Shown here piece after piece: positions 10,871-18,221 of a stretch of DNA of 41,039 bases. Each line of letters starts with the position of its first letter. The first letter of the stretch is position 1. Both the position numbers and the translations under genes were made by a program. Below the pieces are notes generated by a model. It saw nothing but the letters and a program-made list of their open reading frames with translations, did no database searches and was not told the origin of the DNA. The stretch is from positions 1-41,039 of the forward strand of contig JAUCPZ010000136.1 in the NCBI GenBank assembly GCA_030372995.1, given 5' to 3'. This DNA comes from Dehalococcoidia bacterium. GTDB lineage: Bacteria > Chloroflexota > Dehalococcoidia > UBA2247 > RBG-13-53-26.

Positions 10871-10939
10871 ACGCGCGGAACGATCTTAGCTGATGGGATT
10901 GCCGGGGGTCAAGAGTCCCTGTCTTTCGCCAGAAGCTCA

Positions 10940-10968
10940 TGGACGGATAGCTTCTCGGGTGATATGAT
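10940..10968 (+). promoter_or_regulatory. Probable promoter of the HpnP-like radical SAM gene
   Basis: TGGACG, 17-base spacer, TATGAT with TGA just before it (extended -10). Divergent from the infC promoter about 70 bases away. The predicted leader is about 66 bases. Confidence 0.5.
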
Positions 10969-11041
10969 GTAGTGGAATGCCGTCACCCGCTTCCTGCATG
11001 CCTGCGCAGCGATCGGACTGACCTCTTCACAGGAGAGACAC

Positions 11042-12538
11042 ATGCGTATACTTCTCGTATATCCGCGCTACCCTGACACCTTCTGGAGCTTCAGGCACGC
11101 GCTGAAGTTCATTGCGAAGAAAGCTGCTTATCCCCCGCTGGGACTGCTGACCGTGGCGTCGCTGCTGCCGCCTCAGTGGGAGAAGAAGGTCGTTGATCTG
11201 AATGCGGATGAACTGCATGACGAAGATATCGCGTGGGCCGACTATGTCTTCATCAGTGCGATGGACGTTCAGCGGGGTTCAGCCCACGACGTTGTCCGTC
11301 GATGCCGCGAACTCGGCACGAAGGTGGTTGCGGGTGGACCTCTGTTCACTACCGGTCACGAAGAATTCCCGGACGTGGATTACTTCGTGCTGGGCGAGGG
11401 GGAGGACCTTGTGCCGCGGCTGGTCGCCGATCTGGAGATGGGTGGTGGAAACCGTTTCTACCAGTCCAACGAAAAGCCGGATGTCCGGAAGAGCCCGATT
11501 CCAGCCTGGGAGCTAATTGACACCAGGAAATACGCTTCACTCAGCATTCAGTACTCCAGGGGTTGCCCCTTTGATTGCGAGTTCTGTGACATAGTCCTCC
11601 TCAATGGCCGTGTTCCTCGCACCAAGGATGTGACACAACTGATTGGTGAACTTGAGGCCATCTATCGGCTCGGCACCTGCAACACTGTGTTCATCGTGGA
11701 TGACAACTTCATCGGCAATAAGAAGAAACTGAAGGCGGAGGTGCTTCCGGCCGTCATCGACTGGATGAAACGCCGTGACTACCCGTTCACCCTTTTCACC
11801 CAGGCTTCGATAGGCATCGCCGATGATGAAGAGCTGATACGGATGATGATAGATGCCGGGTTTGACCGGGTTTTCATAGGCATCGAGACTCCCAATGAGG
11901 AGAGCCTTGGGGAATGCGGCAAGCACCAGAACACCAGGCGCGACCTGATGGCATGTGTCAGGAAGCTACAGAATCGGGGCCTGGAGGTGCAGGGTGGCTT
12001 CATTGTGGGGTTCGACAGCGATCCATCGAACATCTTTGAGAGGCAGATCAGCTTCATCCAACAAAGCGGCATAGTGACTGCGATGGTGGGTCTGCTCAAC
12101 GCGCCGCGGGGCACTAAGCTCTACAAGCGCCTCAAGGATGAGAACCGTCTGATCCGCGATGCCTCGGGGGATAACACGGATTTCTCGATCAACTTCATCC
12201 CCAGGATGAGTCGCGAATCATTAGTCGGGGGTTACAAGAACGTTCTTACGTCAATATACTCGCCGCGCAACTACTATGCGCGCATCCGGACTTTCTTGAG
12301 GGAGCACCGCCCCGTGGCCCGCAGACGCCGAAGCTTGAGGAGAAGTCACATTGAAGCCCTGGTGAAGTCCTTCTGGTATCTCGGGGTTGTGGAGGGGGGC
12401 CGGATGTACTACTGGCGTCTGGTGACCTCTACCCTGCTGCGGCGGCCCCGCTCCTTCCCGCTGGCCATAACCCTAGCCGTATATGGATACCACTACCGCA
12501 AACTGCTGGATGGTTACGCGAGGGGCGGGCGCAACTAG
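11042..12538 (+). CDS. B12-binding-domain radical SAM protein, HpnP/DUF4070-like
   Basis: Cobalamin-dependent radical SAM enzyme, 498 residues, starting at ATG 11042 after AGGAG. Residues 1-135 form a Rossmann-like B12 domain. The base-off DxHxxG motif is not visible; the matching stretch is MDVQRGS with Gln instead of His. The radical SAM core has CxxxCxxC at Cys175, Cys179 and Cys182 (RGCPFDCEFCD), followed by VDDNFIGNK and FIGIETP. The C-terminal DUF4070 region is intact (GGFIVGFDSD; MVGLLNAPRGTKLY). The whole resembles hopanoid C-2 methylase HpnP and its relatives. No squalene-hopene cyclase or other hpn gene is nearby, so the substrate is not known from context; a methyl or ring transfer on a lipid is an inference. 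Monocistronic. Confidence 0.85.
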   Translation: MRILLVYPRYPDTFWSFRHALKFIAKKAAYPPLGLLTVASLLPPQWEKKVVDLNADELHDEDIAWADYVFISAMDVQRGSAHDVVRRCRELGTKVVAGGPLFTTGHEEFPDVDYFVLGEGEDLVPRLVADLEMGGGNRFYQSNEKPDVRKSPIPAWELIDTRKYASLSIQYSRGCPFDCEFCDIVLLNGRVPRTKDVTQLIGELEAIYRLGTCNTVFIVDDNFIGNKKKLKAEVLPAVIDWMKRRDYPFTLFTQASIGIADDEELIRMMIDAGFDRVFIGIETPNEESLGECGKHQNTRRDLMACVRKLQNRGLEVQGGFIVGFDSDPSNIFERQISFIQQSGIVTAMVGLLNAPRGTKLYKRLKDENRLIRDASGDNTDFSINFIPRMSRESLVGGYKNVLTSIYSPRNYYARIRTFLREHRPVARRRRSLRRSHIEALVKSFWYLGVVEGGRMYYWRLVTSTLLRRPRSFPLAITLAVYGYHYRKLLDGYARGGRN

Positions 12539-12675
12539 GTGCCGAGCCGCTTTCGGCGTCTCGGTGGAACGGCCGCTTTGGCGGGCATGTTGCCTCTCGC
12601 ATAGGTGGTTGATAGAATGCCTTTGGCAGCGTCTGCGTCTGCCTGCCCGGCTGCCGGGAAGTGAGGGCTCCGCCG

Positions 12676-13122
12676 ATGAGATCATGTGAAGGACGAACAG
12701 GGCGCGTCTTCGTGATACGCCTGGAGGATGGAGACAGGCTGCCATCCTGCATTGAGCGCTTTGCTGAAGCGAACGGGATATCGGTCGGACATGTGATCCT
12801 CGTTGGTGGCATCGGTGACGGTCAGGTCGTAGTCGGGCCGCGCCGGTCAGACGCACGGCCGCCCGAGCCAATGGTGTTGCCGATCGATGGTGCGCATGAG
12901 GTGGCTGGGGTGGGGGTAATCGCGCCAGGCGAGGACGGCAAACCCCATCTACATATTCATGCGGCTCTGGGCCGGTCCGGCCAGACGGTCACCGGGTGTC
13001 TTCGGCCCGGCGTGGGCACGTGGCTCGTTGGCGAAGCCATTCTTTACGAAATCACAGGGACAAGAGTGTGCCGCGTCAAGGACACCGAGAGTGGCTTCAG
13101 CCTTCTGCAGCCCGGGGCGTAG
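12676..13122 (+). CDS. PPC/DUF296 domain protein
   Basis: 148 residues, a single PPC (plants-and-prokaryotes conserved, formerly DUF296) domain that trimerises and often binds a metal or nucleotide. Signatures: FVIRLEDGDRLPSCIERFAEANGI at the N-terminus, the central GIGDGQVVVG, and the histidine cluster PHLHIHAALGRSGQ that forms the presumed metal site, followed by GCLRPG and EAILYEI. ATG at 12676 is chosen because GAGGG lies about 9 bases before it; the upstream GTG at 12661 has no ribosome-binding site. The bacterial role is not established; regulatory or ligand-binding functions have been proposed. A terminator-like hairpin follows. Confidence 0.85.
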   Translation: MRSCEGRTGRVFVIRLEDGDRLPSCIERFAEANGISVGHVILVGGIGDGQVVVGPRRSDARPPEPMVLPIDGAHEVAGVGVIAPGEDGKPHLHIHAALGRSGQTVTGCLRPGVGTWLVGEAILYEITGTRVCRVKDTESGFSLLQPGA

Positions 13123-13134
13123 AGGAACCGCGCA

Positions 13135-13163
13135 GGGGGCCTCCGATCCCCGGAGCCTCTTTG
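13135..13163 (+). terminator. Probable terminator after the PPC gene
   Basis: Hairpin with stem GGC(C)TCCG / CGGAGCC (one bulged C) around ATCCC, followed by TCTTTG. It sits 13 bases after the stop codon. Confidence 0.4.
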
Positions 13164-13191
13164 TGACGATCGAGTCCTGACGTGATGCGTG

Positions 13192-13200
13192 TGCTATAAT
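13192..13200 (+). promoter_or_regulatory. Extended -10 promoter of the dehydrogenase-kinase-aldolase operon
   Basis: TGC-TATAAT is a perfect extended -10. Predicted start near 13207, only about 14 bases before the ATG at 13221, and no Shine-Dalgarno sequence is visible in that short leader. Confidence 0.65.
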
Positions 13201-13220
13201 CCCATCGCCGAATTGATGCC

Positions 13221-14207
13221 ATGAAAGTGCTTGTCCTGGCCCCGTTTGCCGAGCCAGTCCTCGATAGGCTGAAGCAGAAGCTGGACGTCATCTACGAGAA
13301 CTGGATGGACACGAAGAGGTTGCTGTCTTCTGCGGAACTCGTCCAGCGGATACAGGAGCAAGACATTCCCCTTCTCGTGGTTGAGGCCGATTTTGTGCAG
13401 CGCGAGGTGTTTGAGAAGGCGTCTAGGCTGCGGTTCCTCGGGGTCTGCCGCGCGGACGTGGTCCATGTCGACGTAGCGGCCGCCACGGAACATGGCGTTG
13501 TGGTGGTGAACACCCCTGGTAGGAATGCCGTGGCTGTCGCGGAACTGACTCTGGGGTTGATGCTTTCGCTTCTGCGCAAGATCCCGGCCGCGCATAACAT
13601 GGTGTCAGGCGGAGAATGGGTCGACCCGACTCAGGCCTACTTCCAGATGCGGGGCAGTGAATTGTGGCGGAAGACAGTCGGCATAGTGGGCTTCGGGGCC
13701 ATTGGACAACAAGTGGCCAAGAGACTGCTGGCTTTCGAGTCCGCCGTCTTTGCCTACGATCCCTACGTAGATTCAAGCAAGATGAAGGACTTGGGTGTTA
13801 CCGGAGTGGAGCTGGACGAACTGATGAGCCGGTCGGACGTCGTCACCGTCCATTGCACGACGACTCCCGAGACGGTGGGGCTGATCAGCGCCCGCAGGCT
13901 CTCTCTGATGAAACCTACGGCCTACTTCGTTAATGCTGCCAGTGCCTACGTAGTCGACGAAGAGGCGCTGGTGAGAGTCCTCCGGGAGAGGCGGATTGCA
14001 GGCGCTGCCTTTGACGTCTACAAGAATTGGCCAGTGAAGCAGAACGATCCCATATTGAAGCTGGATAACGTAGTTCTCACCCCCCATATTGGTGGTGCAA
14101 CTGATGAGTCAGTGCTGCGCCATTCCGAGATGATGGCCGATGACATTGAGAGGTTCCTCAAGGGGGAGCGGCCGAAGAACATGGTTAATCCTCAAGTTTG
14201 GAAGTAA
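13221..14207 (+). CDS. D-2-hydroxyacid dehydrogenase-like NAD-binding protein, catalytic residues altered
   Basis: 328 residues with the formate/glycerate dehydrogenase fold: split substrate domain (1-100 and 295-328) around a Rossmann domain with GFGAIG (158-162) and Asp180 after the second strand, which favours NAD over NADP. The family's substrate-binding Arg in the N-x-[STA]-R-[GP] signature is Ser241 here (VNAASAYVVDEEAL). The acid of the DVFxxEP motif is Trp270 (DVYKNWP). The catalytic His289 (TPHIGGAT) is kept. Two of three catalytic residues are therefore replaced, so ordinary lactate- or phosphoglycerate-type chemistry is doubtful; it may act on another substrate or bind a ligand without turnover. 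First gene of a tight operon with the kinase (1-base gap) and aldolase. Confidence 0.85.
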   Translation: MKVLVLAPFAEPVLDRLKQKLDVIYENWMDTKRLLSSAELVQRIQEQDIPLLVVEADFVQREVFEKASRLRFLGVCRADVVHVDVAAATEHGVVVVNTPGRNAVAVAELTLGLMLSLLRKIPAAHNMVSGGEWVDPTQAYFQMRGSELWRKTVGIVGFGAIGQQVAKRLLAFESAVFAYDPYVDSSKMKDLGVTGVELDELMSRSDVVTVHCTTTPETVGLISARRLSLMKPTAYFVNAASAYVVDEEALVRVLRERRIAGAAFDVYKNWPVKQNDPILKLDNVVLTPHIGGATDESVLRHSEMMADDIERFLKGERPKNMVNPQVWK

Positions 14208-14208
14208 G

Positions 14209-15735
14209 GTGGCGGCGCGGAAGTACCTCCTGGCCATAGACGCGGGATCTAGCGGTTGCCGAGCCTTGATATTCGATACTGCTGGCAGTACCGTGTCGTC
14301 GGCTTCCTGCAGATGGACGTACGATTCGCCTGCTGAGGTGGCTCCTCTGGGTAAGGAGTTCAACCCCCAGGCTTTCTGGGACGCTGTCTGTCGGGTGATC
14401 AGACAAAGTGTCATTGAAGCTGGAATCTCCCCTTCTGACATCGTGGCATTGAGCAGCGCGAGCCAGAGAGAGGGTCTTGTCTTTCTGGACCGGGACGGGA
14501 ACGAGCTCTACGGCGGTCCGAACACCGACCTGAGGGCTGTTATGGAGGGTCTCTCCATTGATGCTGAGCGCGGCGACGAGCTTCGCCGCATAACCGGCCA
14601 TTCCCCGTCGTTCCTTTTTGCGCCGGCGAAACTGCAGTGGTTCAAGACCAACCGTCCTGAGGTCTACAGTCGGATAGCCACCATACTTACCATCAACAAC
14701 TGGATTCTCTACCGGCTGTCCGGCGAGTGTGTCGCCGAGCCGTCCAGTGACAGCGATACCGGGTTGGTGGACATCGCTGCTTCTTGCTGGTCGTCCCGGC
14801 TCAGAGAGGCCTTTGGCCTGGGTGAGGGAGTCTGCCCCGCCATGCACTCTGCCGGGAGCGTTGTAGGTACGGTAACTGAGGGAGCAGCGAGCCAGACAGG
14901 ACTCGCTCCCGGTACGTTGGCCGTTGTCGGAGGCGCCGACACTCAGTGCGGGCTGCTGGGCATGGGTGTGGTGAGCCAGGGACAGGTTGGGGTTGTGGCG
15001 GGGTGGAGTGCCACGGTTCAAATGGTTACGGACGAGCCCATCGTCGATTCGAGTGGCAGGATATGGTCTAGCTGTCATGTGGTGCCGCGGAAGTGGATTC
15101 TGGAGAGCAACGCGGCGGAGGCTGGCGGCGCCTACGCCTGGCTGGGTCGGTGTCTGTTCGGAGGCGCTGATCCCGAGCAGGACACCTACGCCGTGATGGA
15201 TAGGCTGGCCTCGGAGGCGCCCGCAGGGTCAGCCGGTATCGTGGCATTCGTTGGTCCTAGGGCCATGGATATGACTCGCTTGAAGCCGCTGCTGGGCGGG
15301 ATCTTCTTCCCGATTACGCCGAGCGTGACTGGGGTGGAAAGGAAGCACATCATCAGGGCTGTGCTGGAGAACCTGTCTTTCGCCATCAAGGCAAACTGCC
15401 AGCAGCTTAGAGAAACATCAGGCCTCAACGTTGCGTCGCTGAGTGTCGGCGGGGGTCTGGCACGTAGTCACATCCTGGGGCATATTCTGGCGGATGCCAT
15501 GGCGATGCCGGTTCGATACTATCGTGAAGCTGAGGTTACGTCGCTGGGGGCAGCCATGTGCGCTGCCGTTGGAGCAGGAGTATATCCGGACCTTGTGAAG
15601 GCCAGTGGCGCCATGTGTCCGAGCCCGGAATTGGTGAGCCCGGATCCGGATCGCGCCGAACAATACACGGCATACTACTCGAAATGGGTGAAGTTTGCCA
15701 AAAGGTTAGACAGTCTTGGTGAGGAGATGATCTAG
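14209..15735 (+). CDS. FGGY-family carbohydrate kinase
   Basis: ATP-dependent sugar/polyol kinase of the xylulokinase/autoinducer-2 kinase superfamily, 508 residues from GTG 14209. The frame is open further upstream inside the dehydrogenase gene, but GTG 14209, two bases after that gene's TAA, gives the normal family length. N-domain phosphate-binding motif LAIDAGSSGCRALIFD (Asp11), catalytic base Asp244 in VVGGADTQCGLLG, and the C-domain ATP-binding GGG with LSVGGGLARSHILG. The closest match from memory is LsrK/xylulokinase-like enzymes, but no Lsr transport or regulator genes are present. With an aldolase following, the expected flow is phosphorylation of a sugar or sugar acid, then retro-aldol cleavage. 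Confidence 0.88.
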   Translation: MAARKYLLAIDAGSSGCRALIFDTAGSTVSSASCRWTYDSPAEVAPLGKEFNPQAFWDAVCRVIRQSVIEAGISPSDIVALSSASQREGLVFLDRDGNELYGGPNTDLRAVMEGLSIDAERGDELRRITGHSPSFLFAPAKLQWFKTNRPEVYSRIATILTINNWILYRLSGECVAEPSSDSDTGLVDIAASCWSSRLREAFGLGEGVCPAMHSAGSVVGTVTEGAASQTGLAPGTLAVVGGADTQCGLLGMGVVSQGQVGVVAGWSATVQMVTDEPIVDSSGRIWSSCHVVPRKWILESNAAEAGGAYAWLGRCLFGGADPEQDTYAVMDRLASEAPAGSAGIVAFVGPRAMDMTRLKPLLGGIFFPITPSVTGVERKHIIRAVLENLSFAIKANCQQLRETSGLNVASLSVGGGLARSHILGHILADAMAMPVRYYREAEVTSLGAAMCAAVGAGVYPDLVKASGAMCPSPELVSPDPDRAEQYTAYYSKWVKFAKRLDSLGEEMI

Positions 15736-15737
15736 AA

Positions 15738-16391
15738 ATGTGGGAAGCGCAAAAAGCGGAGGTGCTTGAGGTCGCCCGGAAGATGGAGGAGAAAGGCTTA
15801 GTGCTTGGCACGTCGGGCAATGTGAGCCAGCGGTGCAAAGAGCGGGAAGGCCGTGAACTGGTGGCCATCACACCCAGCGGACGCCACTACGACACCATGA
15901 AGGTCGAAGACATCGTGCTGGTGGATATGGAGGGTAACCGTGTCGAGGGGGAGTTGGCTCCTTCAGTGGAGACCATGCTGCATATTGGTATCTACAGGGC
16001 CAGAAAGAAGGTCGGCGCTGTCGTGCATACCCACGCAGTCTACGGCAGTGCCATCGCCGTTGCGGGGAAGGAGATACCACCACTCCTCGATGACCAGATC
16101 ACGTATCTCGGTGGTGAGGTCAAGGTAGCTGCCTATGCTCTGCCCGGCAGCCCGGAGTTGGCCAGGAATGCTGTGGCGGCTTTGGGGCCGCGGAATGCCG
16201 TCGTGCTGGCGAATCACGGGACCCTGGCTGTTGGCAGGAACCTGAGGGAGGCCTTGAACAATTGCGAGTTGCTGGAGAAGACGGCAAAGGTCTACATCTT
16301 GGCGATGGTGTTGGGATCGGTGACGGCAGTGCCACCTGATATGGCCGAGTTGGAGAAGGTATTCTTTGCTGGATTGTTCGGCGATGGCTAG
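15738..16391 (+). CDS. Class II aldolase (L-fuculose-phosphate/ribulose-phosphate aldolase family)
   Basis: Zinc-dependent cytoplasmic aldolase or epimerase of the FucA/AraD fold, 217 residues. The catalytic acid corresponds to Glu78 (LAPSVETMLH), and zinc ligands are His98 and His100 (VVHTHAVYG) and His160 (VLANHGTLAVG). The N-terminal LGTSGNVSQR and ITPSGRHYD blocks bind the phosphate. ATG 15738 starts 3 bases after the kinase stop; GAGGAG in the end of the kinase serves as ribosome-binding site at 11 bases. It is the last gene of the operon. Substrate (fuculose-, rhamnulose-, tetronate- or other aldose-phosphate) cannot be told from sequence alone; the Zn site argues for aldolase activity. 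Confidence 0.9.
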   Translation: MWEAQKAEVLEVARKMEEKGLVLGTSGNVSQRCKEREGRELVAITPSGRHYDTMKVEDIVLVDMEGNRVEGELAPSVETMLHIGIYRARKKVGAVVHTHAVYGSAIAVAGKEIPPLLDDQITYLGGEVKVAAYALPGSPELARNAVAALGPRNAVVLANHGTLAVGRNLREALNNCELLEKTAKVYILAMVLGSVTAVPPDMAELEKVFFAGLFGDG

Positions 16392-16473
16392 TGATGGGAC
16401 AAGTTCGCCAGCGCAGCTCCGTCGTGGCGTGGGACATTGGGAACCCCGCGTTGCCAGCTTAGGCAGCGAGGAG

Positions 16474-17047
16474 TCAGTTGCGGGGACTGTGGCGGATGCA
16501 GGTTAAGGGGCTGTCTTCGATAGTGGGTCTTGAGTTGCCGGATGGTGAGTGAACGTACATGCACGCTATCAGGCGATCGGCCAGATCCTGGCAGTCCTGC
16601 TCATAGGGGCAGCCGCGGCATTCGTTGTTCGACTCACTACAGGCTCTAGCCCAACGCTGAATGATCAGGTCGTCGTACCTCTTCGGGTACCACTTAGAGC
16701 CCCTTTTCTGCGATCTTGGTTCTTCCTTCGTGGATTGAATAATGGCTCCCCCCCATATCTAAGATTATGGTGCTATCAGGGGTTGCCAGCATGTCTTGCC
16801 ATTCCTGTTTGCTGAGCCATTCCTGGTAGCTCTCCTTATCCGGGCCGGCTATGCAGTCTGACAGGTAGTTGGGGAACTGCTTGTGGGAGCCACACAGTTT
16901 GCAGACTCCTCTGCTGACTTGCGCTGTGGCCCTCTCGATTTCCCAGTAGTGCTTGCAGGCTGGCTGGACAGTTCTGGTTGCTGGCCCCTCGACCTTTCCT
17001 TCCCGGCAAACGGTCGCCGCTCTGTGACGAAGAGTTGGCGCTTTCAT
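16474..17047 (-). pseudogene. Cys-rich zinc-ribbon protein, frameshifted at a 7-base homopolymer
   Basis: ATG 17047 with GGAGGAG five bases away opens a frame with a zinc-ribbon-like motif (CKHYWEIE...SRGVCKLCG) that stops at 16694 after 117 codons. The next frame, from the run of seven C (16748-16754 on the plus strand) onward, is open to a TGA at 16476-16474. It encodes a second Cys cluster (CSESNNECRGCPYEQDC) in good coding style but has no start codon of its own. Removing one base from the run fuses both into a 190-residue protein with two Cys clusters. Either a real pseudogene or a homopolymer sequencing error. Function not recognised; metal binding is inferred from the Cys spacing. An overlapping plus-strand frame at 16549-16815 is a shadow. 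Confidence 0.6.
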
Positions 17048-17561
17048 GTTTTCTCCTCCCCAGTCCTACTGGTCCACCCTTCGTGTCGAAGAGGTGGCCA
17101 AGAAAGTCATTCTCCCTTAGGCGCTGTACCCTGATGTATTTCGAAACAGATCAATACGCTGTCTTTTCCTAGTCCGTGGCCGGCACAGAGATGCATAGCA
17201 GAGGTGGGTAGTCACTTCCTAGCGTGGCCAAGGGGGGGGTGAGGCCGTGGGTTAGAAGGCCCCACCTCTGCTGATTGCCCATCTCACGAGGATAATGAAA
17301 CATGAAGCTCATCCCGATGCTGATATTCCGGGCACTCGAGTGTTCTCTCTGTAGGCTTGTCCCCTCTGGGCCCCCGGGTCCGAATATTCCCCCAATTCAG
17401 AATTATCCCGACGCCCCTAACCTTTCGGCCAACTTCAGAAATATACTAGGTTTTTCAGGGGTGTCCATCAGTAGATTCACGTAATTCTCGGGGGGAAGGT
17501 ACGTATTTGTACCCCAGCCGGCTAGTGAACGCCAGGCATTCCTGCAAGCACGAGGTGACGT
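17048..17561. other. Intergenic region between the frameshifted gene and the response regulator gene
   Basis: 514 bases with no supported gene. It contains the inverted repeat described separately, an 8-G run (17232-17239) and a locally AT-rich stretch (about 17380-17460). A 60-codon plus-strand frame at 17302-17484 has an ATG but no convincing ribosome-binding site or composition. Confidence 0.5.
17197..17272. repeat. Long imperfect stem with perfect 12-bp terminal arms
   Basis: AGCAGAGGTGGG (17197-17208) and its exact reverse complement at 17261-17272 enclose 52 bases. Inside, TTCCTA/TAGAA and GGCC/GGCC can pair further, with a G8 run in the apical loop. No T-run follows on either side at terminator distance. 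It could be a structured RNA, a small mobile-element relic or a processing site. Confidence 0.45.
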
Positions 17562-18221
17562 TCAGGTTTCGAGCGGCAGTATGCCGCGACGTATGGCGAA
17601 GCGGATGAGATCAGTCTGGCTGTGGAGGCCCAGCTTGCGCATCAGGTTGGTACGGTGGGTCTCAGCGGTCCGAGGGCTTATCGATAGCCTGGATGCAATC
17701 TCGGCATTAGTGCATCCTTCCGCCGCGAGTTGCAGCACCTCGCGTTCTCGCGTAGTCAGCGTCTCATATGGATCCATGGCCGTTCCCTCCGCCTTCCTGG
17801 AATAAGCCTCAATGGCCCGTTCTGACAGAGGGGGACTGAGATAACGGCCACCGGAAGCGGCCTGTCGGATGGCTCTGATAAGTTCGTCCGAAGTGGATGA
17901 CTTCAGAACGTAGGCCTTGGCTCCTGCGCGGAGGGCTTCAAGAACGTAGGCCTCGTTCGTATACATCGAGAGGATGATCACGTTGGTGTTCGGCGAGCGC
18001 TGGCTTGCCTGGCGGGTGACTTCAAGCCCGTTCATTCCGGGCATCATGAGGTCTAGAACGACTGCATCCGGGCGAAGACGCTCTATCATCTCCGCAGCTT
18101 CGATGCCATCACTCGCTTCGCCGACGATGTTGAACTCAGGCTCGGCCTCCAGCAATACGCGTAATCCGTGGCGCACGACCTGGTGGTCATCAGCGAGGAC
18201 AATGGTCGTTCTCTTGTTCAT
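17562..18221 (-). CDS. NarL/FixJ-type response regulator
   Basis: 219-residue two-component regulator. Receiver domain about 5-120 with acidic pair Asp11/Asp12, phosphoacceptor Asp57 (VVLDLMMPGMNG), and switch residues Ser85/Lys107 (ILSMY; YVLKSS). The LuxR-type HTH is at about 150-215 (LTTREREVLQLAAEGCTNAEIASRLSISPRTAETHRTNLMRKLG). Its ATG overlaps the stop of the histidine kinase gene by ATGA, so the two are translationally coupled and form a cognate pair. No target genes can be told from the sequence; it may be autoregulatory or control genes elsewhere. Confidence 0.95.
   Translation of the reverse strand: MNKRTTIVLADDHQVVRHGLRVLLEAEPEFNIVGEASDGIEAAEMIERLRPDAVVLDLMMPGMNGLEVTRQASQRSPNTNVIILSMYTNEAYVLEALRAGAKAYVLKSSTSDELIRAIRQAASGGRYLSPPLSERAIEAYSRKAEGTAMDPYETLTTREREVLQLAAEGCTNAEIASRLSISPRTAETHRTNLMRKLGLHSQTDLIRFAIRRGILPLET

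Noticed and set aside
14185..15078. 297-codon minus-strand frame within the FGGY kinase gene
   Set aside because: Shadow of a clearly coding plus-strand gene with intact catalytic motifs; product has no recognisable features.
16549..16815. 88-codon plus-strand frame with a hydrophobic start
   Set aside because: Overlaps the better-supported minus-strand Cys-rich reading frame and has no ribosome-binding site.
17302..17484. 60-codon plus-strand frame
   Set aside because: Pro-rich tail and no convincing initiation signal; surrounding sequence looks intergenic.
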